Origin: Cyclobacteriaceae bacterium | GTDB lineage: Bacteria > Bacteroidota > Bacteroidia > Cytophagales > Cyclobacteriaceae | Reading direction: 5' to 3' | NCBI GenBank assembly: GCA_013141055.1 | Contig: JABFRS010000002.1 | Span: 682,001-746,000, forward strand | DNA length: 64,000 nt | Shown here: piece after piece, positions 63,616 to 64,000 of the stretch | Layout: every line of letters begins with the position of its first letter | Position numbering within the stretch: the first letter of the stretch is position 1 | Notes under the pieces: model-generated | What the model saw: only the letters and a program-made list of their open reading frames with translations | Database searches by the model: none | What the model was told of the DNA's origin: nothing | Translations under genes and position numbers: made by a program

Positions 63616-64000
63616 GACATTCTTCAAAAATATCAAGGACCCGTCATTTGCAAGAGCGCGAATCAAAGGGGTATTGGCATTCTCATTCGGTGTATACTCG
63701 CTCATGATGCTGGCATTGGGTTATGCCTGGTATTCTCAACAATGGGGAGGCTCCTTTCATTTCTTCAATGACGCAGCAGAGTGGAAGCAGATGGACAAGT
63801 TTGCCCATTTCTTCTGGACATTTCAGGTAAGTGTGCTCGCAACACGACTTCTTACATGGGCTCAACCTGACACGCGCAAAGCATCTATCTGGGGAGCGAC
63901 TCTCGGCTTTCTCTTCGTTTCATCCATTGAAATATTCGATGGTTTTTCACAGGATTATGGAGCATCGGTTTACGATGTACTTGCCAATGCAGCTGGTTGC
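63593..64000 (+). CDS. DUF2279 family protein (partial at the window end)
   Basis: An ORF open to the window edge, with 136 codons visible, so the stop lies outside. ATG 63593 lies within the end of the TamB-like gene in another frame. The residues FSFGVYSLMMLALGYAWY form a TM segment, and SFHFFNDAAEWKQMDKFAHFFWTFQ is the hallmark of DUF2279, followed by more hydrophobic segments (FLFVSSIEIFDGFSQDYGASVYDVLANAAG). It is probably an envelope protein co-transcribed with the TamB-like gene; function unknown. Confidence 0.88.
   Translation, partial: MTIRDRIKTFFKNIKDPSFARARIKGVLAFSFGVYSLMMLALGYAWYSQQWGGSFHFFNDAAEWKQMDKFAHFFWTFQVSVLATRLLTWAQPDTRKASIWGATLGFLFVSSIEIFDGFSQDYGASVYDVLANAAGC

Noticed and set aside
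1-64000. Mobile elements, CRISPR, toxin-antitoxin or phage-defence islands
   Set aside because: No transposase, integrase, Cas protein, regular spacer array or restriction gene was seen. The HNH protein at 55733-56233 is a common stand-alone chromosomal form.

Overview
The window is a gene-dense bacterial chromosome segment, cut inside a gene at both ends. It most likely comes from a Bacteroidota member of Cytophagales type. The signs are a type III glutamine synthetase, GIN-domain, DUF2490 and DUF2279 proteins, 800-residue MacB/FtsX-type permeases, TAnnTTTG-like -7 promoter elements, no clear Shine-Dalgarno sites, and a CarH-type regulator beside carotenoid genes. I see no rRNA, tRNA, CRISPR array, insertion sequence, phage gene or recognisable defence island. 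This is core and lineage-typical chromosome.

Layout. 1-8.1 kb: end of leuS, a small exported protein, a FabH-type ketoacyl-ACP synthase, a small conserved protein, a C-terminal processing protease, an anchored alpha/beta hydrolase and a CPA1 Na+/H+ antiporter. 8.1-16.1 kb: M28 peptidase, glnN with its terminator and promoter region, PAP2 phosphatase, YegD-like Hsp70, sterol-desaturase-family hydroxylase, GIN-domain protein and TerB-like protein. 16.1-24.6 kb: an amidohydrolase lipoprotein and a divergent beta-barrel protein (both frame-broken at the signal peptide), a CapA-like protein coupled to pdeM, a Pit phosphate permease, and the ligase-associated DEXH helicase.

24.6-42.4 kb is a light/carotenoid region in two blocks. 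Block 1 is a CarH/LitR-type B12 photoreceptor regulator (frameshifted near its C-terminus), a sigma factor, crtI, crtB and idi. Block 2 is an SRPBCC protein, crtZ, a fused CrtYc/CrtYd lycopene cyclase and a translationally coupled exported phosphoesterase. Between them lie two divergent DUF2490 proteins, a 2021-residue alpha-2-macroglobulin, a photolyase, a YiiX-like hydrolase and a DUF1801 protein. Together the Crt enzymes cover isopentenyl isomerisation, phytoene synthesis, desaturation, cyclisation and hydroxylation, that is, a zeaxanthin-type route.

42.4-55.7 kb holds a tripartite export system: three MacB/FtsX permeases, a LolD/MacB-type ATPase and an HlyD-type adaptor. Divergent from it are an NtrC-type activator and an NtrY-like kinase. 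A near-consensus sigma-54 promoter sits in front of the adaptor gene and ties the two together. 55.7-64 kb: HNH nuclease, an NlpC/P60 protein lacking its catalytic cysteine, smpB, a FlK-like thioesterase, tsaD, a TamB-like protein and the start of a DUF2279 gene.

The main oddities are three single-base frameshifts within 8 kb (at two signal peptides and the B12-domain end of the CarH-like regulator), the Cys-to-Ala NlpC/P60 protein, the sigma-54 link to the exporter, and several short repeats in control regions. I found no clearly new multigene system. The closest candidate is the extended light-response region, including the phosphoesterase coupled to lycopene cyclase.
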